Shown here: in pieces, positions 37,287 through 47,012 of the stretch | Layout of the letters: every line of letters starts with the position of its first letter | Numbering within the stretch: position 1 is the first letter of the stretch | Assembly (NCBI RefSeq): GCF_023015905.1 | Contig: NZ_JALKBD010000005.1 | Location: forward strand, 62,001 to 126,000 | DNA: 64,000 nt | Direction: 5' to 3' | DNA from: Arenibacter sp. F20364 | GTDB taxonomy: Bacteria > Bacteroidota > Bacteroidia > Flavobacteriales > Flavobacteriaceae | The notes under the pieces: model-generated | The model's input: only the letters and a program-made list of their open reading frames with translations | Databases searched by the model: none | What the model was told of the DNA's origin: nothing | Program-made: the position numbers and the translations under genes

Positions 37287-37601
37287 ATGGTATCTTCGGA
37301 ACAACAATTATCGAATATGTCGAACGTCAAATCTTGGTTACGAACCCTCATTGACCTTTTGGAAGTCTTTTTTAACAGCTCGCAACAAAGCAAACGAGGC
37401 AGAACTTGGCACCAGCATGTGGTGCCCTATGAGGAAGGTTGGGCCGTACGTCGCGAAGGCAACCAACGTATAACCAGTAAACATCGAAAACAGAGCACGG
37501 CCATACGCAAGGCCAAAAGTTTAGCAAAAAAATACAAGGCCGATGTCATTATTCATCGCGAGAGTGGCGGTATACGAGACCGGATAAGCTATGATGATTA
37601 A
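37287..37601 (+). CDS. DUF2188 domain protein
   Basis: Residues ~38-102 form a DUF2188 domain (HVVPYEEGWAVRREGNQRI, then KAKSLAKKYKADVIIHRESGGIRD), a small cytoplasmic family of unknown function often seen as stress-related single genes. The N-terminal ~35 residues are not part of the domain. A start at 37317 (MSNVKSW) is equally possible. It is the first core gene to the right of the island. Confidence 0.8.
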   Translation: MVSSEQQLSNMSNVKSWLRTLIDLLEVFFNSSQQSKRGRTWHQHVVPYEEGWAVRREGNQRITSKHRKQSTAIRKAKSLAKKYKADVIIHRESGGIRDRISYDD

Positions 37602-38012
37602 GAAATAAATTCAGTATTGGAAGCCATTGGGCTTTTAAAAGAAATATGATCCGGGTTGTAAATAAGAGGTTTTTTTTACACCCTTATTAAATTTTAACAT
37701 TTTAAAAATTAAAATGTTCGCAAAAAGTTAGTTTGCCATTTATTGAAAATCATCAACCAGAACCCTGAAATTTTATATCATTTTCAAAATTCTTGGTCTA
37801 AAATGGTTTATCAATATTTCTCGAGTTTTTATTTGTAATTGCTTAATTCAAAAGAATATAAGTAGCTCTTGAACTTCCAATTTTGTTCAGCTTTTATCCA
37901 AAAAACAATGTATTAAATTCTTATATTCGATGCTTATAATTAGATTTTTAAGGAAATTTTATTACCACTTTCCTCATATCAAACCCTATAAAGAACCTAA
38001 AACAAAAACATA
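37602..38012. other. AT-rich intergenic region with a palindrome
   Basis: About 410 bp without a gene. AACATTTTAA (37696-37705) and TTAAAATGTT (37709-37718) form a perfect inverted repeat with 3 bp spacer, either an operator or an AT-rich terminator for the DUF2188 gene. Confidence 0.5.
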
Positions 38013-39584
38013 TTGAAACCGCTTTACACCTGCTATATCCTACTCCTTCTTATAATGAATTCCTGTCAACAAGGCAAAAATCAAAAAGCATCAAAAGAAC
38101 TACCCAAAATTGCGATTGCCGGTCTAGGAATAGAAAGCAGCACCTTTTCACCTGCCTTAACCCATGAAGAAGCCTTTCATGCCAAAGTAGGAGATTCTAT
38201 ATTCGCAAAATACCCATTTCTACAAGTCGATTCGTTAAATAGAACTAGGGCGCATTGGGTGCCTACCTTGGTAGGGAAGTCTTTGCCAGGCGGTACGGTT
38301 ACCCGTGAGGCATACGAATCCTTGGTAACCAAAACCTTAAAGTTATTAAAGGAAAATGGTCCCTATGACGGACTTTTTTTTGATATACACGGTGCCATGA
38401 GCGTGGTTGGGTTAGATGACCCAGAAGGTGACTTAATAGAACGTATAAGGGAAGTAATCGGTACCGAGGTACTTATATCTACCTCCATGGACCTACATGG
38501 AAACGTATCCGAAAAATTGGCAAAACATACAGATTTAATAACCTGTTATAGAATGGCTCCCCACGAGGATGCTATCGAGTCCAAAAAAAGAGCGGTCACC
38601 AATCTTTTGGAGCGAATCGAAAACGGAAAAGGTAGACCAGAGTACAAGGCTTGGATTCCTGTTCCTATATTATTGCCCGGTGAAAAAACCAGTACCCGTA
38701 TAGAACCAGGAAAAAGTCTGTACGCAAAAGTTCCTACAATAGCCAATGAAGAAGGTGTTATTGATGCCGCTATATGGATTGGATATGCCTGGGCGGATGA
38801 ACCCCGCAACCACGCCGTAGTCATGGTTACCGGCGATGATAAGGAAAAAGTTGAAAAAGGTGCAGAAAAATTGGCGCAAAGCTTTTGGGACGTACGAAAT
38901 GAATTTGAATTTGTTGCCCCAACGACAACATTGGAAGAAAGTTTAAAGATGGCGCTGGCGAGTAAAAAACATCCCTTTATGATCAGTGATATGGGAGACA
39001 ATCCCACCGCCGGTGGTGCAGGTGACGTCACCTGGACGCTACAACAACTATTGGCCAGGCCCGAATTTAAATCGGAAAAGGGGCCTTCTTTGATCTATGC
39101 CTCAATACCAGGCCCTGAATTTGTTGAAAAGGCCCTAAAAATAGGTGTTGGCGGTAAAATTAAGGCCACTGCGGGAGCTGCAGTGGATGACCGATTTGCT
39201 GGTCCTTTGGAACTGGAAGGAACCATTGAAGCGATCCAGTCGGGAGATGTGAACGCAGAAGTGGAGGTCGTTGTTAAAATTGGAAGTATACAGGCAATCG
39301 TTACCAAAAAAAGAAAGCCATACCATTATTTAAGCGACTTCACCAATTTAGGTTTACATCCTAAAGAAACGGACATTATTGTGGTCAAAATAGGGTACTT
39401 GGTCCCAGATCTATATGATATGCGAGGGGATTGGGTCATGGCATTGACCCCTGGTGGGGTTGACCAGGATCTAAACCGACTTGGTTACGAACGTATCAAG
39501 AGACCTATGTTTCCCATAGATAGCACCATGGCACAACCGGATTTGAAAGCCCATTTTATTCCAGCTTCCAATTCAACCGAATAA
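38013..39584 (+). CDS. M81-family (MlrC-like) metallopeptidase lipoprotein
   Basis: The ~523-residue protein starts with a lipoprotein signal (YILLLLIMNSC). It then matches the M81 family: AGLGIESSTFSPALT at the N-terminus, DGLFFDIHGAMSV, MDLHGNVS, CYRMAPHEDA and ISDMGDNPTAGGAGDVT. The Asp/His residues of these motifs bind zinc in the microcystin-degrading enzyme MlrC. Here it is probably a cell-surface peptidase or amidohydrolase of unknown substrate. The start is a TTG at 38013; no ATG upstream of the signal peptide is in frame. It is a single gene. Confidence 0.85.
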   Translation: MKPLYTCYILLLLIMNSCQQGKNQKASKELPKIAIAGLGIESSTFSPALTHEEAFHAKVGDSIFAKYPFLQVDSLNRTRAHWVPTLVGKSLPGGTVTREAYESLVTKTLKLLKENGPYDGLFFDIHGAMSVVGLDDPEGDLIERIREVIGTEVLISTSMDLHGNVSEKLAKHTDLITCYRMAPHEDAIESKKRAVTNLLERIENGKGRPEYKAWIPVPILLPGEKTSTRIEPGKSLYAKVPTIANEEGVIDAAIWIGYAWADEPRNHAVVMVTGDDKEKVEKGAEKLAQSFWDVRNEFEFVAPTTTLEESLKMALASKKHPFMISDMGDNPTAGGAGDVTWTLQQLLARPEFKSEKGPSLIYASIPGPEFVEKALKIGVGGKIKATAGAAVDDRFAGPLELEGTIEAIQSGDVNAEVEVVVKIGSIQAIVTKKRKPYHYLSDFTNLGLHPKETDIIVVKIGYLVPDLYDMRGDWVMALTPGGVDQDLNRLGYERIKRPMFPIDSTMAQPDLKAHFIPASNSTE

Positions 39585-40010
39585 TACCGAATAATTATGA
39601 TTAGCTTATTTCAAAGGATTATAACAGGTTTCATTTAACATCCTCTTCCGTTTTCATCAAAGCGTAATATGTACCAATAGCGAATAGCTTATCCAAACTA
39701 CAACAAAAGTCAATTACCTCAGGGCAAGCCCTTGAGGCATCAGAAGGAAACTACTAATAACATTTCGACTCAAGCGTCGGAGCATTTTAATCTCGATTAT
39801 CGAGTAAACGCAACAAAAATCCCGAAAATTAAAATCGAAAAATCAATACAAACTCAATCGGCATAGGTAAATCCCAAACCCATTTCCTTAAGACATTATT
39901 AACAATTAAGATTTTGTTAATATACAAATAGTACAAAATAGGTTATTTTAGGGAAAAACCTAAACATAACCTTACCATTGCAGCATAAAAACACTTCCCA
40001 ACAAGTAAAA
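39585..40010. other. Intergenic region with a dispersed repeat copy
   Basis: No gene is seen. It contains copy A of a dispersed repeat (39719-39810) and an AT-rich leader of the efflux operon. Confidence 0.5.
39719..39810. repeat. Dispersed intergenic repeat, copy A
   Basis: It shares CAAGCGTCG and ATCTCGATTATCGAGTAAA with copy B at 60383-60493. A GAGGCAT...AAGGAA block lies upstream in both. CTCGATTATCGAG is a near palindrome. A hairpin CCTCAGGGC/GCCCTTGAGG opens copy A. Confidence 0.7.
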
Positions 40011-41408
40011 ATGCAATTCAGACTAAAAAGAGTTCAAAAGACCTATCTAGTTTGTTTTTCAATCACAGTTCTGCTCTTTTTTGGCTGTTCCCCTAAATTT
40101 TCAAATGTAGCCCTACCCATATCGGATTTAAAAGAATTCCAATATAGTGGCAATAGTGTTTTGGAAGACAAATGGTGGACCGCCTTTAACGACGAGCAAC
40201 TGAACGTCCTTATTGATTCCGCCCTACAGTCCAACTTAAATCTAGCTGCTGTCTGGCAACAATTTTTATCGGCAAAAGCTGTTGTAGCCCGGGAGGCTTC
40301 CGATAAATGGCCACAAATTGGAGCTTCGGCTCAATCGGCAATAAATTTACCGGAACCCGATTTTGTTGGTGGTGAAAATACACAATTAGGACTGTCCGCA
40401 AACTATGAAGTTGATTTGTGGGGAAGAATTCGGAATTCGATAAGGGCCGAAAAACTCAGGGCAGATGCGAGCCTTTATGATTACCGTACTGCGGCCATAT
40501 CCCTTTCTGCAGAAATAGCAACAACATGGTACCAGCTCGTTGCTGCAAAAAAGCAATTACAAATTACGAGGGACCAAATATCCACGAACGAGGATATAAT
40601 TAAACTTATTAGATCGCGATTTGTAGGTGGGCAAATAAGGGCAGTAGATATCCTAAGACAGGCCCAGCTATTGGAAAGTACCAAGGAACAAGAAATTATT
40701 TTTGAGACCAATGTGGCGCTTTTGGAAAATCAATTGGCCGTACTTTTGGGAAAACAGCCACAAATAAAATTAGAATTTGGAACTACCGATCTCCCAACAC
40801 TACCAGACCTGCCCGAAGTCGGTTTGCCCTTGGAACTTATTAGGCGTAGACCGGATATACAGCAATCCTACGCCCAATTATTGGCCGCCGATAGGGATAT
40901 GGCGGCAGCCGTGGGCAATAAATATCCAAGAATATCGGTAAGTGGCCGAGGTCAACTACGATCCAATAGTTTTCAAAATCTCTTTGACAACTGGGCCTAT
41001 ACTTTGGCCGGTAACATATTGGCTCCCCTATTCTACGGTGGACAGTTGAGTGCTGAAGTGGATAGGACCCAAGCCATAAAGCAACAACGCCTATTGGAAT
41101 ATGGCCAGACCACCTTAGAGGCATTTCAAGAGGTGGAAAATGGGATGATTCAGGATTTAATGCAAAAACAGCGCCTAGAAAATATTGGCCGTCAATTGGA
41201 ACTGGCACAAAAGAGCAACCGGCAACTACGGGTAGAATTCCTAAATGGTTTTAGCCCTTATCTGGATGTGCTCATCGGCTTGGATGGAGAACAGCAACTG
41301 CGCAGGAATTATGTACAGGCCCAAAGGCAACTCATTCAAATGCGCATTGCATTATATAGGGCATTGGCAGGGGGATTTGAAACTACAAGAGAATTGGAAA
41401 ATCAATAG
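40011..41408 (+). CDS. RND efflux outer membrane factor (NodT/OprM family lipoprotein)
   Basis: The ~465-residue protein has a lipoprotein signal (VCFSITVLLFFGC) and the two TolC repeats with long coiled helices, including ANYEVDLWGRIRNSIRAEKL, the usual hallmark. LELIRRRPDIQQSYAQLLAADRDM is also typical. It forms the outer membrane channel of the tripartite pump encoded by the next two genes, 12 bp downstream. I use the ATG at 40011; a TTG at 39978 would add 11 residues. Confidence 0.93.
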   Translation: MQFRLKRVQKTYLVCFSITVLLFFGCSPKFSNVALPISDLKEFQYSGNSVLEDKWWTAFNDEQLNVLIDSALQSNLNLAAVWQQFLSAKAVVAREASDKWPQIGASAQSAINLPEPDFVGGENTQLGLSANYEVDLWGRIRNSIRAEKLRADASLYDYRTAAISLSAEIATTWYQLVAAKKQLQITRDQISTNEDIIKLIRSRFVGGQIRAVDILRQAQLLESTKEQEIIFETNVALLENQLAVLLGKQPQIKLEFGTTDLPTLPDLPEVGLPLELIRRRPDIQQSYAQLLAADRDMAAAVGNKYPRISVSGRGQLRSNSFQNLFDNWAYTLAGNILAPLFYGGQLSAEVDRTQAIKQQRLLEYGQTTLEAFQEVENGMIQDLMQKQRLENIGRQLELAQKSNRQLRVEFLNGFSPYLDVLIGLDGEQQLRRNYVQAQRQLIQMRIALYRALAGGFETTRELENQ

Positions 41409-41420
41409 AAATACAATTTT

Positions 41421-42617
41421 ATGAGCAATAAAAAAATACTGTGGATATGTTTGGCAATACTTATTGGAGGTATTGCCATTACCACCTTAATATTTTCTAC
41501 CGAACCTGAAGCCAAAACGGAAGGTGCAAGTATTGAAACGGCCATGTTGGTGGATGTTACAACCGTGAAAGGAGGCACTTTTGAACCGATAATCGTAGCC
41601 ACCGGAAATGTACAGCCAGTGGAAGACATCGTCTTAAGTCCGTTAGTATCAGGCCAGATAATTCGCAGGGATCCCGCCTTTACCCCTGGTGGTTTTGTAA
41701 AAAAAAATCAAGTACTTCTACAGATCGACCCCTCCGATTACAGAAATACTTTGGAACTAAGGAAGAGTGAACTTCAGCAATCGCAGACGACATTGGACAC
41801 CGAAATGGGCCGACAACAAATAGCGGAACAAGATTTGGAGCTTATTACAAATGATGCCCTTTTTGGAGACAATCCGCTTTCCGAAGAAGAACGCCAGCTG
41901 GTACTGAGAAAGCCACAACTAAACGCCGTCAAAGCATCCATCGGTGGTGCCAAGGCCGCGGTGGACCAAGCTCAGTTAAATTTGGAAAGAACTACCATTC
42001 GCTCCCCTTTTGACGCACATATCCTTAGTCAAAATGTAACCAAAGGTTCCCAAGTGGCTCAAGGTGATAATTTAGGTCGACTTGTAGGTACGGAATATTA
42101 TTGGGTTACGGCTACCGTACCGGTTTCTAAACTACAATGGTTGCGCTTCCCAGAAAATGATAATGAAAAAGGTGCAACGGTTCACATAAAAAATTCTACA
42201 GACTGGCCTCAAGACCATTATCGCGAGGGTTATCTGGACAAACAGATTGGGGCCCTGGACGGGCAGACACGCCTTGCCCGAGTCTTAATAAAAGTAGCGG
42301 ACCCCCTAGCTAAAAGTACCGATTTGACAGGAAAGCCAAAACTGATGATAGGCACCTTTGTTGAAGTCAATATTCAGGCAAATGCCATAGATAATGTAGT
42401 CCGTCTTAAAAGAGATTACATTCGAAGTAATAAAACAGTTTGGGTGATGAAGGAAGGGAAATTGGAAATTCGTGAAGTTGATATCGCATTGACCGATAAT
42501 GAGTACGCCTATATTCGAAACGGTTTAAATGAAGGTGAAAAAGTTGTTATTACGGATTTAAGTACGGTGAGCAATGGCATTGGCCTTAGGACCCGATCAG
42601 CGGAGTCCGAAAATTAA
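41421..42617 (+). CDS. RND efflux periplasmic adaptor (MFP)
   Basis: The 398-residue protein has an N-terminal membrane anchor (residues 5-27), a barrel-sandwich/lipoyl-like part (PIIVATGNVQPVEDIVLSPL), a coiled-coil hairpin (~110-185) and a membrane-proximal beta domain (TTIRSPFDAHILSQNVTKGS). It links the inner membrane pump to the outer membrane factor. It lies between the two partners with gaps of 12 and 19 bp, so the three form an operon. Confidence 0.93.
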   Translation: MSNKKILWICLAILIGGIAITTLIFSTEPEAKTEGASIETAMLVDVTTVKGGTFEPIIVATGNVQPVEDIVLSPLVSGQIIRRDPAFTPGGFVKKNQVLLQIDPSDYRNTLELRKSELQQSQTTLDTEMGRQQIAEQDLELITNDALFGDNPLSEEERQLVLRKPQLNAVKASIGGAKAAVDQAQLNLERTTIRSPFDAHILSQNVTKGSQVAQGDNLGRLVGTEYYWVTATVPVSKLQWLRFPENDNEKGATVHIKNSTDWPQDHYREGYLDKQIGALDGQTRLARVLIKVADPLAKSTDLTGKPKLMIGTFVEVNIQANAIDNVVRLKRDYIRSNKTVWVMKEGKLEIREVDIALTDNEYAYIRNGLNEGEKVVITDLSTVSNGIGLRTRSAESEN

Positions 42618-42636
42618 ATAACACAATAGAAAGACC

Positions 42637-45600
42637 ATGGAGGAAAAGGAAAAAAAGGGAAATAAAAAATCAAGAAAAGAAGGTGCTATTGCCTATATGG
42701 CCAAAAACTCCATCGCCACCAACCTACTAATGTTGGTGCTTCTCGGCGGAGGTATTTTTACCATGTTCAGTATCCAGAAAGAAGTATTTCCGGAATTTCA
42801 GTTAGATTTTGTGGAGGTATCAGTTGGCTACCCAGGTGCTTCCCCTGCAGAAGTGGAGCAAGGCATTCTGCAACCCGTGGAGGAAGCGGTTAGGGCCGTT
42901 CAAGGAATTAAGGAAATAGTCTCCGAGGCCAATGAAGGTTCCGGACAGATCAGTATTGAACTAGTCGCGGGATCAGAACGTATGAAGGCTTTTCAGGATA
43001 TTGACCAGGCCATTAATCGCATTCGTACCTTTCCGGATGACATAGAACAGCCCGTTGTAAGTCTTCAATCGCGCCAACGCGATGTACTACAAATCGGATT
43101 ATACGGAAAAGCGGATATTTGGACTTTGAGGCAACTAGCGGAACGTCTACGAAATATCCTATTGAGCAACCCCATGATTACCCAAGTGGAATTGGGAAAT
43201 GTACCCGATTACGAAACCCGAATCGAAATACCGCGACACAATCTGCAGAAATATAACCTTACCCTAGGGCAGGTAGCGGACATTATTGAACAAAGCAGCA
43301 ACGACGTTCCTGCAGGGGCGGTACAAACTCAAAGTGGTGAAATCTTGCTACGAATGCAGGAGCGGAAACAATGGGCGGAGGAATATGGAAATATTACCGT
43401 TGTCTCCTCTTCTTCCGGTGCCAACGTTACCCTAAAAGATATCGCTACAATTACCGATGGTTTTGAAGAAACTGGATTTCACGGGCAATTTAACCAAGAA
43501 AACTACGTAGAACTGCGAATTTTCCGAATTGGGGATCAGTCCCCTTTAGAAATAGCCGATGCCGTGGAAGGTATCATGGAAGATTTCCAACTTCCTCCGG
43601 GCATCAATTACCGAACGGACAGTAATAGAGCCGCAGATTATAGGGAACGACTATCATTGCTAACAGAGAATGGAATTCTCGCCATCGTCATTGTGTTGAT
43701 TATTTTGACGCTTTTTCTAGAATATCGCTTGGCCTTCTGGGTCATGATGGGCATGACGGTCTCCTTCGTCGGTGGGATGATATTTTTGCCCTTAATTGGA
43801 ATCAGTGTAAATATGATTTCCATGTTCGGGTTTTTGGTGGTGTTGGGTATTGTGGTGGATGATGCTATAGTGGTCGGGGAAAATGTGTACGAATACCGCC
43901 AAAAGGGGCTAAGTCCAATAAAAGCTGCCATTGCAGGAACCAAAGATGTTTCCCTTCCGGTGGTCTTCAGCATTATGACGACCATTATAGCTTTCGTACC
44001 CCTTTTATTTATGCCGGGTGAAACTGGTAAATTCTGGCAGCCATTACCAGCGGTCGTAATAGTTATATTAGGGGTTTCCCTACTGGAGGCTCTTTTTATT
44101 CTACCTTCCCATTTGGCCCATCTTAAAAAAGAAACAAGCAAAAACAAGTGGGTCTTAAAACTTGAGGGCTGGCAACGGTCTTTTGCCCAGTCTTTCGACC
44201 GTTTTATAGAAAATCATTATCGCCCTCTGTTGGACAAATGTTTACAATACCGCTATATCACCCTTAGTGTAGCGGTAGCACTCTTACTGATTGTTGGGGG
44301 TTATGGCTACAGTGGGCATATGGGCATGATTATGATGCCAGAGGTAGCGGCAGACGAAATAGAAGCAGGTGTTCGCTTACCGGTAGGCACTACGCCCGAC
44401 CAGGCAGCCAAGGTAGCCCATGCCATTTCCAATTCTACCCAGCGAATGTTCGAGGAACACAATCTTTATGAGGTTGCAGAAGGCATCAAGACCAATGTAC
44501 GTGGACAGAATTTTATAGATGTTGAGATTGTGATGTTGCCACCGGATCAACGGGATATAACCGCCGGAGAGGTTATTGCACTGTGGCGCGATAATATTGG
44601 GGATATTGAAGGGGTGGACCAGATTACCTTTGAAGCGGAAAGAGGACCTGGAGGCGCAAGACAGGCTATAAGCATCGATCTTAGCCACTCCGATATCAAC
44701 GTATTGGAAAAGGCCAGTGCCGCCTTCGTAGAAAGAATGAAATCTTTTTCCAATACTCGCGATGTTACCGACAACTACAACAAGGGAAAAATGCAGTTCG
44801 ACTTTAAGCTATTGCCCCAAGGCAGGAACCTTGGACTTACTTCTGACGAGGTGGGGAGACAGGTGCGAGATGGGTTTTTTGGTGCTTTGGCAATGCGGCA
44901 ATTGCGGGGTATGAACGAAATTGAGGTACGTGTCAAACTACCATTGGAAGAGCGCAAGGATATCCAAAACTTGGAAAATTTCTTGATTCGTACTCCAGAT
45001 GGAATAGAAGTACCTTTGATGGATGTGGTGGAAGTGGAGCAAAGAGAGGCCTTTAGCAGTATCAACCGTAGAGACGGTCGCCGAATAGTTAATGTTGGAA
45101 TGGACGTAGAACCCGCCAATGCCGTTACCAGGGTAATCGACATGGTACAAGAAGAAACGCTACCACAATTACGTGCCAATTTTCCGGGAATCACCTGGAC
45201 TTTTGAGGGAAGTCAGGCAGATATGAGGGAAAGTACCAATACCCTTAGGGCCGGCTTCGCCATAGCAATGGGACTGATATATGTATTGCTCGCCATAGCC
45301 TTTAGCAGTTACACCCAACCAATAATTGTTATGACCGCTATTCCATTTGGTATTGTAGGCGCTGTAATTGGCCATATATTATTGGGCTACGATCTGTCAT
45401 TGGTAAGTTTAATGGGGGTTATAGCCTTATCAGGGGTGGTGGTCAACGACTCTCTCATCATGATAGACTACGCCAACAAACGGCGTAAGGAAGGAAACCC
45501 AATTTATACTTCCATACATGAGGCTGGGCTTCGAAGATTCCGACCCATCATCTTAACAACTATGACCACCTTTGGAGGCCTGGCACCAATTATCCTGGAA

Positions 45601-45810
45601 ACTTCTAGTCAGGCCTATTACCTAATTCCCATGGCTATTTCCCTCGGATTCGGAATTGTATTTGCCACGGCTATCATCTTGGTAATTGTGCCCTGTCTGT
45701 ATCTAATATTGGAGGACCTACAATTATTGATTCAAAAAGGTAGGACAGTTAGGCAAGTGGATGTTTCCAAAACCAAAACAAAGAATAAAGCTGTTCTTGC
45801 CGATAAATAA
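42637..45810 (+). CDS. RND efflux permease (AcrB/MMPL-type)
   Basis: The 1057-residue protein has the 12-helix RND layout with two large periplasmic loops. TM4 carries the proton-relay pair in [40 protein letters not shown] lies in the second half. Motifs fit the hydrophobe/amphiphile efflux family; the substrate cannot be named. The first ~20 residues are rich in Lys and Glu. It is the last gene of the operon and is convergent with the response regulator. Confidence 0.95.
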   Translation: MEEKEKKGNKKSRKEGAIAYMAKNSIATNLLMLVLLGGGIFTMFSIQKEVFPEFQLDFVEVSVGYPGASPAEVEQGILQPVEEAVRAVQGIKEIVSEANEGSGQISIELVAGSERMKAFQDIDQAINRIRTFPDDIEQPVVSLQSRQRDVLQIGLYGKADIWTLRQLAERLRNILLSNPMITQVELGNVPDYETRIEIPRHNLQKYNLTLGQVADIIEQSSNDVPAGAVQTQSGEILLRMQERKQWAEEYGNITVVSSSSGANVTLKDIATITDGFEETGFHGQFNQENYVELRIFRIGDQSPLEIADAVEGIMEDFQLPPGINYRTDSNRAADYRERLSLLTENGILAIVIVLIILTLFLEYRLAFWVMMGMTVSFVGGMIFLPLIGISVNMISMFGFLVVLGIVVDDAIVVGENVYEYRQKGLSPIKAAIAGTKDVSLPVVFSIMTTIIAFVPLLFMPGETGKFWQPLPAVVIVILGVSLLEALFILPSHLAHLKKETSKNKWVLKLEGWQRSFAQSFDRFIENHYRPLLDKCLQYRYITLSVAVALLLIVGGYGYSGHMGMIMMPEVAADEIEAGVRLPVGTTPDQAAKVAHAISNSTQRMFEEHNLYEVAEGIKTNVRGQNFIDVEIVMLPPDQRDITAGEVIALWRDNIGDIEGVDQITFEAERGPGGARQAISIDLSHSDINVLEKASAAFVERMKSFSNTRDVTDNYNKGKMQFDFKLLPQGRNLGLTSDEVGRQVRDGFFGALAMRQLRGMNEIEVRVKLPLEERKDIQNLENFLIRTPDGIEVPLMDVVEVEQREAFSSINRRDGRRIVNVGMDVEPANAVTRVIDMVQEETLPQLRANFPGITWTFEGSQADMRESTNTLRAGFAIAMGLIYVLLAIAFSSYTQPIIVMTAIPFGIVGAVIGHILLGYDLSLVSLMGVIALSGVVVNDSLIMIDYANKRRKEGNPIYTSIHEAGLRRFRPIILTTMTTFGGLAPIILETSSQAYYLIPMAISLGFGIVFATAIILVIVPCLYLILEDLQLLIQKGRTVRQVDVSKTKTKNKAVLADK

Positions 45811-45953
45811 ACTAGCTTCAGAAACCCCTCAAAAATCCATGCGCCATCTAGTGACTAGGCAAAAAACAGCCAAGACAGGTTTCCAAAAACCTGCATGCCT
45901 CAATTCTTACATAGCCCAATCTATTTCAAATGGGATTATTTTTCTACAAAATT

Positions 45954-46373
45954 CTATGCGGCACCCTCTGTCTCAATGTTTTTGAACAGATCAGCAAGTA
46001 TAGAATCGGATAAAGGCTTAACTATAAAATCCTTTACAATATCATAACCATTGGCTTTCTCTATATCCAGATTATCTATTGAAGAACTCACTATATAGAC
46101 CCTAGGTTTATTCTTAAGTGGTAGTCTTACAAATTCATCCAAAAATTCCCACCCGTCCATAACGGGCATATTCAAATCCAAGAATATCACATCTGGCAAT
46201 TGTTCACCGGATTTAACCATGGCAGTCAAACTATCCAACGCCTCTTTTCCGTCCTCATGTACTATAACCGTAGAGCAAAAACTACCATTATAGTTTAATA
46301 AAACTTTTGTTCCATAAACAAAAATGGGATCATCATCAATAATACATACTGTCTCAATCTTCATAACCTTCAT
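45954..46373 (-). CDS. Single-domain response regulator
   Basis: The 139-residue protein is a receiver domain only. It has acidic IIDDDP at 11-16, phospho-acceptor Asp in DVIFLDLNMPVMDG, Ser in YIVSSSID and the Lys in FIVKPLS. No output domain follows. Such CheY-like proteins in Bacteroidota act in phosphorelays with hybrid kinases. No kinase is adjacent, so the partner is unknown. Confidence 0.9.
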   Translation of the reverse strand: MKVMKIETVCIIDDDPIFVYGTKVLLNYNGSFCSTVIVHEDGKEALDSLTAMVKSGEQLPDVIFLDLNMPVMDGWEFLDEFVRLPLKNKPRVYIVSSSIDNLDIEKANGYDIVKDFIVKPLSDSILADLFKNIETEGAA

Positions 46374-47012
46374 ATAGTGTAAAAAGGCACATACAAATCG
46401 CTTGCGAACTATTTTCTGGATATGAATAAGTAGATGGGATACGATCTACAATACCTATGGAAATATGCCTAAAGACTTGGAGGACCTTGTGTGGGTAAGT
46501 TAATAATTTTAAAAAGTAATATTTTTCCTATAATTTATTTTTTAACAAATGTAAGAAAAAATTAATTATAAAATTACAATTTGAAATTCCAACCTCCTCC
46601 ATTTCAAGGCATAATAAGATAAAAGCATCCAATCCCCATTACCTAACTTAACTTTACCTCTACCATACTTAACCGTACAATTATCAAAAGTTGAGCATTC
46701 CCAAGAATGAAGTTACTTCTTAATATTATGCGATCAAATATGTTTAAGGAAAATCTAATTCTCCTTAATAACCATAGGTCGAGCATAAAATATCATTAGG
46801 TAGCATGTTGAATCAACTAAATTCACTCAGCCATTTATTCCAAAAACCACCTCCTGATCCAGGATTAGTATTTGATTTTTTCGGTACAACTAGAAAAAAA
46901 TATATTTCGAAACTCCCTTAATGAACCTAGCACCAGTGAGTAAAAAGTTACACAAACCAATAGAATATTTAATATCAAAAATGCCGAAAGGGGTTAATGG
47001 TGTTGGTCATTT
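46374..47012. other. AT-rich intergenic region upstream of the response regulator
   Basis: About 640 bp with no supported gene, very AT-rich. I see no terminator for the penicillin-binding protein gene and no clear repeat. Confidence 0.4.

Noticed and set aside
37118-37393. Minus-strand ORF ending in the right edge of the island
   Set aside because: It overlaps the DUF2188 gene and the fossil att region; its sequence looks like translated non-coding DNA.
43638-44147. Long antisense ORFs inside the RND permease gene
   Set aside because: They are the reverse frame of a clear RND coding region with normal codon use.
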